Source: Myxocyprinus asiaticus
Lineage: Eukaryota > Chordata > Actinopteri > Cypriniformes > Catostomidae
NCBI RefSeq assembly: GCF_019703515.2
Contig: NC_059365.1
Location: 34,739,501-34,803,500 of the forward strand
DNA: 64,000 nt
Direction of reading: 5' to 3'
Each line of letters opens with the position of its first letter. Position 1 is the first letter of the stretch. A program made the translations under genes and the position numbers. Shown one piece after another: positions 44,736-56,851 of the stretch. The notes beneath the pieces were generated by a model that was given only the letters and a program-made list of their open reading frames with translations, did no database searches and had not been told where the DNA came from.

Positions 44736-46507
44736 GTTGTTCCAAACACCCCCTTGTTTACATCTTTACTCTGACGAATGCAATTTGGCATGTTCTCTGA
44801 AATGCATTTCTAGTACTAAATTTTGATAGAATGACATTAACGATGAGGGGTGAATGGATGACTTGTGGTTGCATAAGACAATAAAATTAAGGCTGTCCAA
44901 CAAGCGATATGGATTAATGAGTTTGTTGAGATAAAATGACAGCCAGCCAGTTATCTCAGAGGTCAACATAGAAGGAGACCTCTGTGAAGAAATTACGCTT
45001 TTAAAAGGGCCAAGGCTGCTATGCCAGGTTTACTATAGGGAAATCAGAAAAGGAGAGAGAAAAGGATGCAGTCTATAGAAGAAGCTGAACAAGGAAGGGT
45101 GAGAGCCAAGAGAACATGTTCGGTTGATCTCTGCTAATTTAGATTAAAACATTTCCATAATAATGAGATAAATTTCACATCTCGCATTATGATTCTTTTC
45201 CATGGCTAACCACTGCTAATTCATTCAGTTGGCGAGGCGCACCTCTGTGAATTTAAATCTATTTATATCTCCATTCTCATTGTCGGTATTATACATTATT
45301 CCACTGTCAATCTAATTGTATTAATCCAAGTAATTATACAACACAGTGCATCAGGAGGAAAAATAATGTGCCGTTTTTACACAAATTAAAAATTTGCCCT
45401 ATCTGTCCATTATCGTTTGCAGCTGTTCGGGCTGCAAATTATGTACAAACACTCAAGCTGTCTAACTGAGCTTTAGAGCAGAAATGCCACAGTCAAATAT
45501 ATGCAACCCATATGCTGCATAGATAAACATGGTTGATGTGCAGAGAAGTGGATAGTCAGAACTGCTCTGTTTTTCCAAAAGGTCTCGCTGTGGTATGGTT
45601 GAGTTGGATCCTGATATCTGCCTCAAGGTCTGGGTCTCCTCCTACCTTTCACATTTTGACTCCTGCCATCGTCCTGGGCTGAAGGCAGCACAGCCCACAC
45701 ACTGCAGACACAGGTGAGGTCTCTTCCCCACTCTCCACGGTAATAAATATTTTTCATAACACGGCTGAAACACTTGAAGCATTGTGTGATCAAATATATT
45801 TTTGCATAATTAGTACTAAACTGAATAAACTGCTTAAACATAATGCATTGAAAATAAAAGGGCAGTTTTAAAGTAATCAATAATATTTGATATTGTCTCC
45901 AAGACTGTTTTTCCTGGGGTCACCCTTATGGGAGAGTCACCTGCTGAAGTGCTCCACAAATTGCTTTATTAAACACATTTCAGTAGGTTTCTTTGACAAG
46001 TTACTTAGATGTTGTTTTTAACTGATCGACTTTATCTAACATAGTTTTACAGAAAATGTAGAAAATATGAATGTTGCCATATGGCAATGCTGTACCACAA
46101 TGGAATTACACAAATGCTTTTTCTCACTGGCAATTTTTACACAGTAGTGTAGTCTAGGGCATACGCTGGCATATGCCGTATGCCCACCAATATTGCTTAG
46201 GATTTTGCGTATCCCTAACCCTAACCCTAAAATAAGTGATGATATGTATGGCCGCCAGAACAATGAGTAGTCTTTTGACCAGGAACATTTTCAGTCTACA
46301 AACATGATGCCGCAGCACCATTGAGTGACTTGTGTGTGTTTTATTATTATTATTATTATTATTATTTTAAAAAGTGTACAGAGATTCTCTCTAAATGCTC
46401 ATGGAGCTGTGGGAGCACAACTGATGGCACAGGCCAGACAGACAGTCCAACTAATCTGATCCACCAATCAGAACATTCATTTCAGACGTGAATGGATATT
46501 TGCTAAA

Positions 46508-46509
<2 letters not shown>
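44736..46509. other. Non-coding stretch, possible conserved sequence at 45120-45480
   Basis: 45120-45480 is rich in ATTA/TAAT homeodomain-like sites (ctaattcattcag, aatctaattgtattaatcc) and free of low-complexity runs, which fits a conserved regulatory element. Only a comparison could show this. Nothing coding seen. Confidence 0.3.

Positions 46510-46511
<2 letters not shown>

Positions 46512-46571
<60 letters not shown>
46512..46571. repeat. AT dinucleotide microsatellite at a Tc1 target
   Basis: About 30 ta units abutting the left end of the Tc1 element. Confidence 0.95.
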
Positions 46572-46574
<3 letters not shown>

Positions 46575-47353
46575 TTGTGCTCAAAAGTTTGCATACCCTG
46601 GCACAAATTGTGAAATTTTGGTATTGATTTTGAAAATATGACTGATCATGCAAAAAGACGGTGTGGTTGTTTCAAGGAGCACAATACTTGTTGACCCCTC
46701 TCCAAACATAGCGCTTATGGTTGTGACCATAAAGCTCTATTTTGGTCTCGTCACTCCAAATTACAGTGTGCCAGAAGCTGTGAGGCGTGTCAAGGTGTTG
46801 TCGGGCATATTGTAACCGGGCTTTTTTGTGGCATTGGCTTCTTTCTGGCAACTCAACCATGCAGCTAATTGTTGTTCAAGTATCGTCGTATTGTGCTCCT
46901 TGAAACATCCACACCGTCTTTTTCCAGAGCAGCCTGTATTTCTCCTGAGGTTACTTGTGGGTTTTTCTTTGTATCCTGAACAATTCTTCTGGCTGTTGTG
47001 GCTGAAATCTTTCTTGGTCTACCTGACCTTGGCTTGGTATCAAGAGATCCCCGAATTTTCCACTTCTTAATAATTGATTGAACAGTACTGACTGGCAATT
47101 TCAAGGCTTTGGATATATTTTTATATCCTTTTCCATCTTTATAAAGTTCCATTACCTTGTTACACAGGTCTTTTGACAGTTCTCTTCCGCTCCCTAAAAA
47201 AGGAGCCAAACAACTATGTGATAATAAATGGCTTCTTATGGTCACTATCCTTAAATAAAAGACAGTTTTTTTGCATGATCAGTCATATTTTCAAAATCAA
47301 TGCCAAAATTTCACAATTTTTGCCCGGGTATGCAAACTTTTTAAGCACAACTG
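46572..47353 (-). mobile_element. Tc1/mariner transposon with internal deletion
   Basis: Ends cagttgtgctcaaaagtttg (left) and the inverted caaactttttaagcacaactg (right, one base shifted), about 85-bp inverted repeats, each flanked by TA (46570-46571 and 47354-47355). Within 782 bp the minus strand carries the transposase N-terminus and the first catalytic region only; the rest is deleted. A 36-bp inverted copy of internal sequence marks the deletion junction (46652-46687). Confidence 0.92.
46672..47245 (-). pseudogene. Tc1/mariner transposase, truncated
   Basis: The frame at 46865-47245 holds the paired-like DNA-binding domain: KDLCNKVMELYKDGKGYKNI (first helix-turn-helix), SGRPRKIS (linker motif) and VTSGEIQAALEKDGVDVSRS (second). 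A TAA at 46862 and a one-base shift lead to 46672-46860, which contains FWHTVIWSDETKIELYG with the first catalytic Asp. The second Asp and Glu of the DDE triad are missing through the deletion, so this cannot be active. Confidence 0.9.
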
Positions 47354-47355
47354 TA

Positions 47356-49261
47356 TATAAATGTAACTTGTGCAATTAAACTTTGTGAAAATACTACGTT
47401 ATTGCACCCGTGCTAGTCCTTCATAAATTCACAATATGTCAGCCTCTTCAGACACTACAACACCACTGTATAGATAGTGGAATTAATTGTATTGCATTTA
47501 TTTAGACATGTTTCCCATAATACAATTTCATTTATGTATGAATAACATAATCATGATTTGGATTTCACTTTTTTAGATAAAAAATAATATGGCAATATTT
47601 TATAGAAAGGGCAAGCAGTAGAATATAGAAGAGTGCACAGTTAATTCTTCCAATTTACAACAGTGAGGATGAACAAGGCTTTAGTGACAGTGAAAATGAC
47701 AGTGACAATTAACAAATATTGAATAACACATGACAATGATTCACAATTTCAGTTTTGAAGGAGTTCCAAGTGCAGAAATTAGGACTGAACGATTAATCGC
47801 AATAAAATCTAAATCACAATATGACGTAGTGTGATTATTAAACCGCAAATGCGGTTAATTAGATTAATAAATAAATTCGCTGCACTGAGCATTAGTGAGG
47901 CTAATTAGCAGAGCGTGTAAAATTTACAGTGCTCTAGATTCACTAACAGAGCGCAACACTCTGGTTCCGGAAGTGCAAATCCCATAATTTTTTTTCCTTA
48001 GACGTATTGATTTTCAATGATAATATAAACATTTAAAGACAGACCTATGATGGTATATGCTTCAGTTGAAACCATCAGTCTGCGTTATTTTAACTTCATT
48101 GTTTAAAAATCTTGTTTTGATTGTGGAATTCCTGGTGAACAACTTCATTACCCATGATCCAGCAGAGAAAGTGTCACCAATCAGAGAACCGCAGCCAACA
48201 AAGCCTGCTAAACAAGCCCAGGAATGACCACTTACTCACATGACATACTGTGAATGACACAATCGAGTCAGTCTCCCTTCACTTTTAAACTACTTATCTA
48301 TTTGTACACAAATTGCATGTTAAAATAATGAGTTTGCAGCAAATTAGCCATTAACTCTCGATTTTTGTAGGAGCAGTCTTGTGCTGTTGTCTTTTTGTCC
48401 AATTTTCAAATACTTTTTTGCCTCAAAACAAAGTTTGTAATGTTGTGATTCACCTCAGAGCTGGTTGGTTTTGATTCATGGCTTACAACTCTTTTATGAA
48501 GGATTTTATTAAATCTCAATGGAAAAAATTTATGGTAAAAATACTTCTGGAACCTAGACGGTGAAAAAAGTGGATGGGCACTGTTGACCTCTATTGCACA
48601 TTTGTGTAAATCCAATTTTGCTAGGCCACTAAAAGTTATTATCCAAATCTAAAGTAACCTCATAACACCTGGAGTTCGTGGACAGAAGAGTGGATGAGAG
48701 CATTTCTCTGCATTAAAAGGCCATTCTTCCGTACTGCCAAAATAAAAGCTTTTGCCAAAATAAAAGCCTGCACTGTATTCTGCTTCACTGTATTTTTTAT
48801 TTATTTAGTCTGGTTCTTTTTAGGAGAACTTAAGTGTGAATACCCTTTCTTGGACAGTATTTATATTGGCAGTAGAGCATGTTTGCCCATGATTTAATTT
48901 TGGTCAAAGGAAACAGTTACTATTTTTTATTTATTTGTTATGTTAATAATCATATCGCAGTTCAAATCACAATAGCATTTTATTTTATTTTTTTTGTTTG
49001 TTTTTTTTTTTTATGCAAGTAGATTTTTATTTTTTTATTTTTTGTCCAAATCATTCAGCCTTAGCAGAAATACATGAATTAGTTAAAGACATATTAATCT
49101 AATAATAATAAAAAAATAATAATTTTGACCATTTTCCATTGTGGTATAGGAGTTACCATATGGCAAAAAGGTTTTATGTCTTTTTATTTTTGTTGTTAGA
49201 GCTATTTTTGTCAGAAAATGAAACTGAAAAAATATAGATTGTTAGAATATAATGCGTACAA
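47356..49261. other. Non-coding stretch
   Basis: AT-rich; the sequence attaactaac-type motifs and short open frames give no recognisable product. T runs near 49000. Confidence 0.5.
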
Positions 49262-49450
49262 TAAAGGGTTAAATGAATAGTTCAGCCAAAAATTTATTTT
49301 CAAAAATTTACTCATTTTTTACACACATTAATGTTGTTCCAAACATGTGTCATTTGGTACTTGTTTCTTTTCTCAGTGCTGGCCATGATGGGCCAATCAT
49401 AGTTGTTTATTATTTCTGGATGAGGATTTATAAAATATAAATATATCTTT
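49262..49450 (+). repeat. Short interspersed repeat fragment, 'tagttcacccaaaaa' family
   Basis: Begins gaatagttcagccaaaaatt and includes tttactcattttttacacac and aatgttgttccaaac. Truncated on the right. Confidence 0.5.
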
Positions 49451-51224
49451 TATAGATAATGTGGGGGCGGATTTCCATTCACAGGTATGAATACTTGCAG
49501 TTATACATTTTTATTAAATATAACTATTCAGTGTAAAATGCCTCCAAAAGGGATGTCAAACGTTCTGAGATTTAAATTTGGATGTATGGAGAATTCGGTT
49601 TTCAGAGCGTCAAGTGCCCCCTGCAGGAATAAAACTTTGGTCACACAAGACACGTTTAGTGGCTGACAACATGTGCAATTTCAGTCTGAAGCTCTGTTAC
49701 CCACACAAAACTTTAGAAAACATGTTCAATGTTCAAACCAAATATATAATAGAATAAAATTTTAAAAAATGACAGACTAAAGTCATTTGCAGTCATTTGG
49801 TGGAATTTCATTATCATTGACATTTGCTGTCATATGGTGGAATTTAATCATCGTCGAAGCACAAGGGTGAATATCTACTTAAAAGTAAAACACACCATTA
49901 AATCAGGGACAGCAGGGAAAACGCCATTATACGATAGGTAAGAACACTTGTTATTTTTTATTATTTCAGATTTCCACTGACTTGCTTACATACACGTTTT
50001 GTGTGTGACATGAGTGACATGAGCAAAAAAGCGCTGTTACATAAATCTACCTCTGTCCGGTATATTTTTATGCACATATTTTACTATGTGTAATCCAAAC
50101 GATTGCTGAACCCTGCTGTTGAAGCCTATAATTATATTTTATTTTCTTAAAATGGAACTGAACTAGAAAAGATACGACTCACAATTAAAAGTTTTAAACC
50201 ATAGCATGCCAATATACGCAGCTAATCAAGCACACAAATGATGAATGTTGATATAGATTGTGTAAAAATCACATAAAATCTTACATGGCTGTTTACACTG
50301 AAGACACATTGGGAAAAATATAAGAAAAAAAAGTAGTCCAGATCGGATTTGAAAATATATCAGTATCAGTGTGCTTGTGGCTGTTCACACTGTCATTCAA
50401 TTAACAGATCTGTGGCGCATGTGAGTGAAAAACAAAAAGCAAATTTGGGCCACATTTTAACATGGAACTTAGGTTATAAAGGAAGTTGTTGTGAATATTA
50501 GGCAAAAAGCTTTGAAAAATCTAAAACATCTGATGCAAAAGGTTCATTATTTGGCCATAACATCAAGCAGGAAAGACATGCTTCATGGATGAAGTTGTGT
50601 CACAGAGCAGGGACATTTGTGTCAAAAAGAGAAGCATGGGCGCTTTTATTCACAGACAATACATTGCTGTGGCAGCATGTTGAAGTATAGGAAGCGGTCA
50701 ATGTTAAGATAAAGGCCTGCAGTCTGCCCTGAGAGAAGTTCTTTAGCATTATTTTTTCCTCTCCATCTGTCAAAAGTTGTGTTTCTCACTCCACTTCACA
50801 GCCTACAGTGAATAAAGAAGGGAAGCTTGTCATAAATGCCTATAAAGCTTATTAGAAGCTCTGCCGACCTTCCAAAGGCTAAAATCAGCCAAATGAAGCA
50901 AAGGGAATGTTCTGTCAGGCAAACGCTGATGTCATACATATCCAGGTCATTGTCAGGCTGTGCAAGAAAACATTTAGGCCTCCTGCTGTGCTGCTCTTTG
51001 GCCACTGATGGCATTTCCATCCCATGATTCAGCCTTGAGAGTGATGCTTGCTCTGTTGCTTTCACTTTCTTCCCCCTTTTCTCATTTTCCCTCTCTGTTC
51101 CATTTTTGTCTAGTGCCCTTGATGAAGACTGTGAAGATATATGCAAGAGCAATTTACATTGATAATTGACAGAAGTCAAATGGGCAGAACTGACATAATG
51201 TTATACGTCTAAATGTCCACTCCT
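49451..51224. other. Non-coding stretch, possible conserved sequence at 50560-51180
   Basis: 50560-51180 has balanced composition and no simple repeats, unlike its flanks (for example gcatgggcgcttttattcac, cataaagcttattagaagct). It may be a conserved non-coding element. 50000-50100 resembles 10017-10110. Confidence 0.3.
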
Positions 51225-51239
51225 AAAAGCCACTTCATG

Positions 51240-51912
51240 TTAAAGAAACAGTTCTGTCAAATTTTTTTCAAAAAAAGAGGTCACTCCAAACCCATATGCT
51301 GCAGCTTTTTTTCTATACAACAAAAGTTCATAGTGACCACATGGAAAATGGACAGAAAACCCAGTATAAAAGCACCTTTAAACTTGTCCATATGACTCAT
51401 GTGCTACATTCCATGTGTCACGAAGCCATAGCATGCCTTTATTCACTGATGTCTTTCACTGTTGTGCCAGGTTATGATACACGAAAGAACCACTGGCATT
51501 TTGGCATCAGTGATGTCAACATCACTGATGCCAAAATGCCAGTGGTTCTTACGTGTATCATAACCGAACGTGACGAGACGTTTCAAAAATGCAGAATGAG
51601 ATTTGAGAGCTGCAGTAAGGGGAAGATTTTTGGTAAATAACAATCAAAATTTTGGTCTGTATCATAATGTTTTTTTTTATTTATTTTTTTTTTATTTTTT
51701 ATTTTTTTATCCTTTATAGGCATGGTGACGACAAATTGTCATTTTATAGAAAAGAGCTGTATAAAGATTATTATTTTATAAAGACATTTTTTTTTTTTTA
51801 AACTGCTTTTGTGTTCCACAGAGAGAATAACTGCAGGTTACAGGTTTGGAACCACATGAGGTTTTATTAATAACGACAGAATTTTCATTTTTGGTGGACT
51901 AACCCCTTTAAA
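51240..51912 (+). mobile_element. Short non-autonomous element with a palindromic core
   Basis: Begins gttaaagaaacagttctgtc and ends ttttggtggactaacccctt, the usual outer ends of the 'tagttcacccaaaaa' family, and includes ccaaacccatatgctgcagc. A 96-bp near-perfect palindrome lies at 51470-51565. T-rich runs at 51669-51707 and 51787-51800. Confidence 0.55.
51470..51565. repeat. Near-perfect 47-bp inverted repeat with a 2-bp centre
   Basis: Left arm 51470-51516 (ggttatgatacacg ... cagtgatgt), centre ca, right arm 51519-51565 (acatcactg ... cgtgtatcataacc). Only one pair mismatches (51485 region, a in the left against a in the right). A transcript would fold into a long hairpin. Confidence 0.97.
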
Positions 51913-52884
51913 TAAGCTCATGTAGACTGATCAAAGCACCTTTTAGACACTCCCGTCTTGATTTTAGGGGTAAATAACCGAATGCAGTAGCCTTACTTCA
52001 CCCTTTAAAAGAATTAATTTTGCAAACTGTAGACCCTGCTGGCACATGAGCCCCCAATGAATAATATAAATTGATTCCACAAAGGGCCTATAAAACGTTG
52101 GACATTTACCATGCTGAATTGACTGTGTTTGAAATGCCAGATTTTTAGTTTTAACACCCTCATAAATGAACTCATTCAGTAAAAATTAAATAAAAATAAA
52201 CAAATAAATTTTGCACCACATCCTGAAGATTTATTTGGACCTGAATCAACCTGTTAAGTGTATTCAACCCAGAGTTCCAGGATCATCAGAGGACTTTGTT
52301 ATCTTAAAGCATCATCATCATCATGTCTCTAACTCAAATAGGTTAAATTTATTGTTGAAGGGCGAGACATCCTATCAATATTTAATCTCCATAGAGTCAG
52401 ACATGTTGCGCATGAGCAAGGTAGCTGAATTCAACAAATCCATCTCTCTATATTATTATTTTTTAATTGAGATTTTACTTTAATGTTCATGGCTTCCATT
52501 TTCCCAGGCTGGTGGATGAACTCTACAAAATGAGAACCACAAGACTCTTGGGTGGAACATGAACTTACTAAGACAGGACAAATGTTGACAGTTGTGCAAA
52601 CCTTGACTAGTGACTTAAAGATTATTTAAAAAATGTAGGTGCAGATGGAAGATTGGGGGTGGGGTTGTCTCACTGAGAAAGGATAGATTTTCACTGCAGT
52701 GGGAGGTCAGATAAAGGCTACTGGGTTCAGAAGCAAGCACCCGAAACTGTAGAAGTAAGAAGCGAACAAGAAAGCTCAAAAAGTTTACATTACAAAAGGT
52801 GCTAGTCGAGGAGAAATTGCTAATAAATGGGGTAATGTAGTTTTGCAGAAGAACTCACCCATATGGGATAAAATTAGACTCAAA
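51913..52884. other. Non-coding stretch
   Basis: AT-rich, no features recognised. Confidence 0.5.
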
Positions 52885-53660
52885 ATGATTAACAAATGTG
52901 TGCATACTTATACGTCAATTTGATAAATGTTGCAAATGTATCTTACAATCCACAGATGAATGCCTTTCAACTTGTGTCTGTGAAATTCAAAATTAAATGA
53001 ATGTGCTCGGATTTGTACAAATTTGTGAACACAAATGTTCCCTTTTGTATAAATGTATCACAATTTTTGTATGCAAATAAAGGAAGATGTTCAAAATCAA
53101 ACACAAAATGGTCCTGTGAAGTATTGAATGTGCATTTGTGGATAAAGTGACATGCATGCATTCATTGATGTCTATTTGTGTTGATTCTGTTTGATTCATT
53201 TGAATTTTGAGACTTTTGTTTAGCTGTTTTTACCATGGCCGACTCACACACAAACAACTACCAATGGATAAGTCCTAAATTTATTCATAAATGGGTGCAT
53301 ATCTACACATTAATTTGAAAAAACGTAACAAATGTGTATTTCAACCCTCAAAAAAAAAAAAAAAAAAAATGCATTTCAACTTGTATCTGTGAAATTTATC
53401 ATTTAATGAATGTGTTGGAATTTGTACAAATAGAGACAGATTTGTGAATACAAGTGTTCATTTTTGTACAAACACATCACAGTGTGTGTGTGCAACCAAA
53501 GGGAGATGTTCCAAATCAAACACAAATTATTCTTGTGAAGCATTGAATGTGCATTTGTAGAACAAGAAATACACACACATTCACTGACATCTATTTTTGC
53601 TGATTCCCTTTGATTCATTTGAATTTTGAGACTTCCTTTCGGCAGGTTTTGCCTTGCACA
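52885..53660. repeat. Two diverged tandem copies of an about 400-bp unit
   Basis: Unit 1 (52885-53245) and unit 2 (53285-53660) share, in order, tttcaacttgt(g/a)tctgtga, ttaatgaatgtg, ggaagatgttc/gggagatgttc, attgaatgtgcatttgt and tgattcatttgaattttgag. They differ by many substitutions, so the duplication is old. Short frames in them are not coding. Confidence 0.8.
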
Positions 53661-54670
53661 ATCAACACGTAACTTTGTGTGAGCAAAGCAGCAAACACTA
53701 GATGGCAGTCTCATTTTACAGATGGCGGGGCATTGTTTATTCACAAGGTCAATGATCAAGCGCTCCACACTTCAAGCAAACAGAGGCTAACATCAGCAGA
53801 AAATTTCTCTCATATATAACCAAGGATATTATCATAATCTAAAAGGTGAAAAAAGCCCATTTTACAGTGCAAGTGCTGGTTACAATGCGTTTGTGTTACA
53901 TGTCATTAGCTTCTAGTTAATAGGATTCCAACACCTGACTGACTGTGTCGTTGTTTCTGGCACCAGTCAGCGTTAAAGTCAGCTGTTTTAATCTTAGCAC
54001 AGATTAAAATAACCACGGTTACATTTGCGAGTACGATGGCTCATCTTGTTGGCAGCACGATTACCCGCTTCCCCATTGTTTATATGCGGAGACATGGGAC
54101 AAACGGATCTCTCAAACAGAAAGAGAGCGTTAATTCGGCATTTAATGAGAGCGCTGACAAGCAACAGGTTGAAGAGGGCCGCAAAATGGAGGCGCCATAT
54201 ACCGAAGGGGGCCACAATATGCAGAAAAAGAGTGACCCCTGGCAACAGGTGTTAATTATTGCTTCCCTTCTCTCTTATACTTGCTTCAGACGGAAGCCCG
54301 CGCTTTTTATTTCTGACCACAACAGTAGTGCTGACGCGAGGGGAGGCAGTCGATCTGAGACCTGTGCGGTCCTTTTTCTTAAATTATGCTGCCATATTTA
54401 AGGCTTGTGGCATTGCACATACTGCTGAGACATTGTCATAACTTGCTTGATCGGCCCTGTGTACTAACGATCTACAGATAGGTTTAGAATTCACCAGGAT
54501 GGACAAAATTAATCGCAGATGAAGGTTTTAATCAAAAGTTTAATCTCTGATTTGTTAAACCGTATTTAAAATTAAGTGGTGCAACACAACACAAATTAAT
54601 ATAAAATTTGGATCAACAAACCCTGGATTAGCTCTAAACTCTGCTTAATTTAATCCTTATTGGTATAACC
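53661..54670. other. Non-coding stretch, possible conserved sequence at 53970-54400
   Basis: 54030-54400 is more GC-rich than its surroundings with few repeats (gagagcgctgacaagcaaca, atggaggcgccatataccga). It is open for about 120 codons on + and about 80 on -, but without a recognisable motif. It may be a conserved non-coding element or a 5' exon. Confidence 0.3.
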
Positions 54671-55170
54671 CACCCTGAAACTTTTGTCTACAGAATTGTC
54701 AAAGCATGAGTACAGTTCTTAATGTTGTAGTATCCAAACATCTGGCACTGTTGCATCCTTTCTTAGGTTTCACTTTGAGAAGCCGTTACTTCTTGGTCTC
54801 ATGTAACACAATTAGATTGTACAACTCATACTGTATTGTTTTGAAATTGCCAATAAGGCAATAGATATGAATTCCATGATATACTATTTTAGATTCAGAC
54901 AATGACCATGAACTCATTGCTCATACCTTTTCAGATTTTTCCTGTGCATTGCCCATCAGCAGCACTTGACTCACCTGCTCCCAAACTCACTTGTTCCAGC
55001 TCCAGTACAGGATACATTTTAAAATGAATATGATCCTTTATTGTTCTTTGATGTGAAGTCAGACTTTTTAAGTTATATTTCCATGTCTTCAAATGAAAGT
55101 GCAATAAATATTTACATAAATAATTAACATTGTCTTCTTTTGCCAGGAATTTGTTTTGTGAAGATGAAAA

Positions 55171-55316
55171 TAGAATGAATGTTGTCATCATTTACTCACC
55201 CTCATGTTGTTCCAAACCCATGACTCCTTTAGTCTCTTTACATACCTCCTAACCTCTTTCATGGGATGTGAGTAAACGATGACAGTTTTAATATTTGGGT
55301 TAACTATCCCTTTAAA
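55171..55316 (+). repeat. Miniature copy of the 'tagttcacccaaaaa' family
   Basis: Has gtcatcatttactcaccctc, atgttgttccaaacccatga and ends ttgggttaactatcccttta. Confidence 0.6.
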
Positions 55317-55379
55317 TATGTAAATATTGTTTTACCACAGCATTAAAAAAAAAAAAAGACTCAAATGCAAGTCAGTTTG

Positions 55380-55640
55380 CCGAAGAGGCATTTAATTTTA
55401 TATACACATATACAACATGTGAAACTCAAGTGTCTTTTACATAATTTAACTGTACAACTAAGGAATGTGGTACGTCTTTAGGGGGAAAAAGGGGGTGATA
55501 ATCTAGGTTTCAAACTGTAATTTATGTTACTTCTAAACAACAAAATTTGGGTACATTTTTATATTAAAAAAATACACTCAAGGATAGTTTACACACATCT
55601 AATAAATGCATGTGTACATCTACAAATTAATATCCATAGA
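55380..55640. other. Non-coding stretch within the duplication
   Basis: No features recognised. Confidence 0.5.
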
Positions 55641-55822
55641 AAAAAGGGAGAAAAATACTTGCACACTGCTAACTTTACAGTTTAATGACAACATTTCAAC
55701 TCTGAATGGGTCTTCATCAGGTCAAACAAAATGAAACATTTTGTTGTTCTGTCTGGGTCAAAATGATTTCATTAAACTGGAATGTCAGCAGTGTGCCAGT
55801 ATTTTTCTCCCTTTTTTCTACA
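55641..55822. repeat. Small element with inverted ends (gggagaaaaatact)
   Basis: The left end aaaaagggagaaaaatactt plus gcacactgct is inverted at the right end (agcagtgtgccagtattttt, ctcccttttt). About 55-bp arms. Its right half is what block C of the duplication shares. Confidence 0.65.
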
Positions 55823-55898
55823 CATTTTATATACAGACAAACAATGGAATAGAACATCACAGCTAAAGCTCTGTGACATTGTGCTTGAGGTTACCCTT

Positions 55899-55974
55899 CC
55901 TCATTCCTACTGCATGGTGTCGTGTCAGTTGTCTGGGACTGATAGATACCTCTAGCCAGGGCAAGAGCATTCTG
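55899..55974 (-). other. Exon-like segment in block D, left copy
   Basis: The minus strand reads ALALARGIYQSQTTDTTPC with a stop soon after. The copy at 62009-62085 (+) keeps the frame (ALALARGIYKSQTNDTTPC). Of the six differences I count between them, five change the residue, so there is no sign of selection on the protein. It may be an old terminal exon or chance. Confidence 0.25.
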
Positions 55975-56627
55975 GACAGACACATACACAATGAAACAAG
56001 GTTGTTGCCATGAAGCCTTGTTATGCCTTACCAGTTGCACAAAAGTCCTACAGCAGTGCCAATTTTTTGTGATGCAGAAACCACAATTACTCCAGTTTCC
56101 TCCCAATTCAGTCCTTCTGTACCTCACAGCTATATTCTTCCTGAGAATGGGCCTCATTCATGAAAGTTTCGTAAATATACGAGTAAATTTGGAGTAATTT
56201 ACGCATAAAATGTACCTTTCCGAAAACTTTCCACCAGATTCACAAACGATTCTTACTCCCCTGTTAGTTAAGTTAAACGTGTATGTTAGTGAATTCCAAA
56301 CATTCGTAAAGATGGGGCGTGTGCACGTTCATTCACAATTATTACAATAATGATGGTAACAGTAATATACTTGCAACAAGAAGAATCTTCAGAGAAATAG
56401 ATAGAATGCCTGAAGAAGGTCTTTGACCAAAACACTGTAAGATATTACAGATTTGCAAGCTATACAACAGTGTGCAGGCCTTTTCTATTTTTCCCTATTG
56501 TACTTGTACGCACGTGCCCTTGATGTGTTTATTTATGAGTTTAAAAGCATTAGCATTGACCATATGTTATCAACTGAACGCGATTTACCTATACCTATAC
56601 TAAATTATGAAACCTAAATTATACAGC

Positions 56628-56629
56628 TC

Positions 56630-56655
<26 letters not shown>
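56628..56655. repeat. AT dinucleotide microsatellite
   Basis: About 14 at units. Confidence 0.9.
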
Positions 56656-56661
<6 letters not shown>

Positions 56662-56851
56662 CAGTCCAACCCGTCATGTTAGAGGGCATTCAATTCTTCA
56701 AGAAAAATCAATCACTTTTGCTGGAAAAACGATAACGTCCTGGTTACTTTCGTAACCTCCATTCCCTGATGGATAAAAGAGCACATCTCCCCCTCCAGGA
56801 GGGGAAAGGCACTATATGCAAGCGGTACACCTGGCCAGTTGTCCCGCCAAC

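Larger units (their letters stand above)
54680..56045. repeat. Left part of an inverted, reordered duplication
   Basis: Blocks in order: A (54691-54739), B (54767-54812), C (55710-55810) and D (55905-56030). All four recur inverted at 61450-62180, but as B, A, D, C. Examples are gttcttaatgttgta (A), gttacttcttggtctcat (B), tcattaaactgga (C), gatacctctagccag (D). Confidence 0.75.

Noticed and set aside
51296..51643. Two mirrored frames over the palindrome (114 and 66 codons)
   Set aside because: The peptides are near-identical on both strands only because the DNA is an inverted repeat.
54025..54401. 121-codon frame as a gene
   Set aside because: No domain, no splice context and the opposite strand is also open; kept only as a possible conserved non-coding region.
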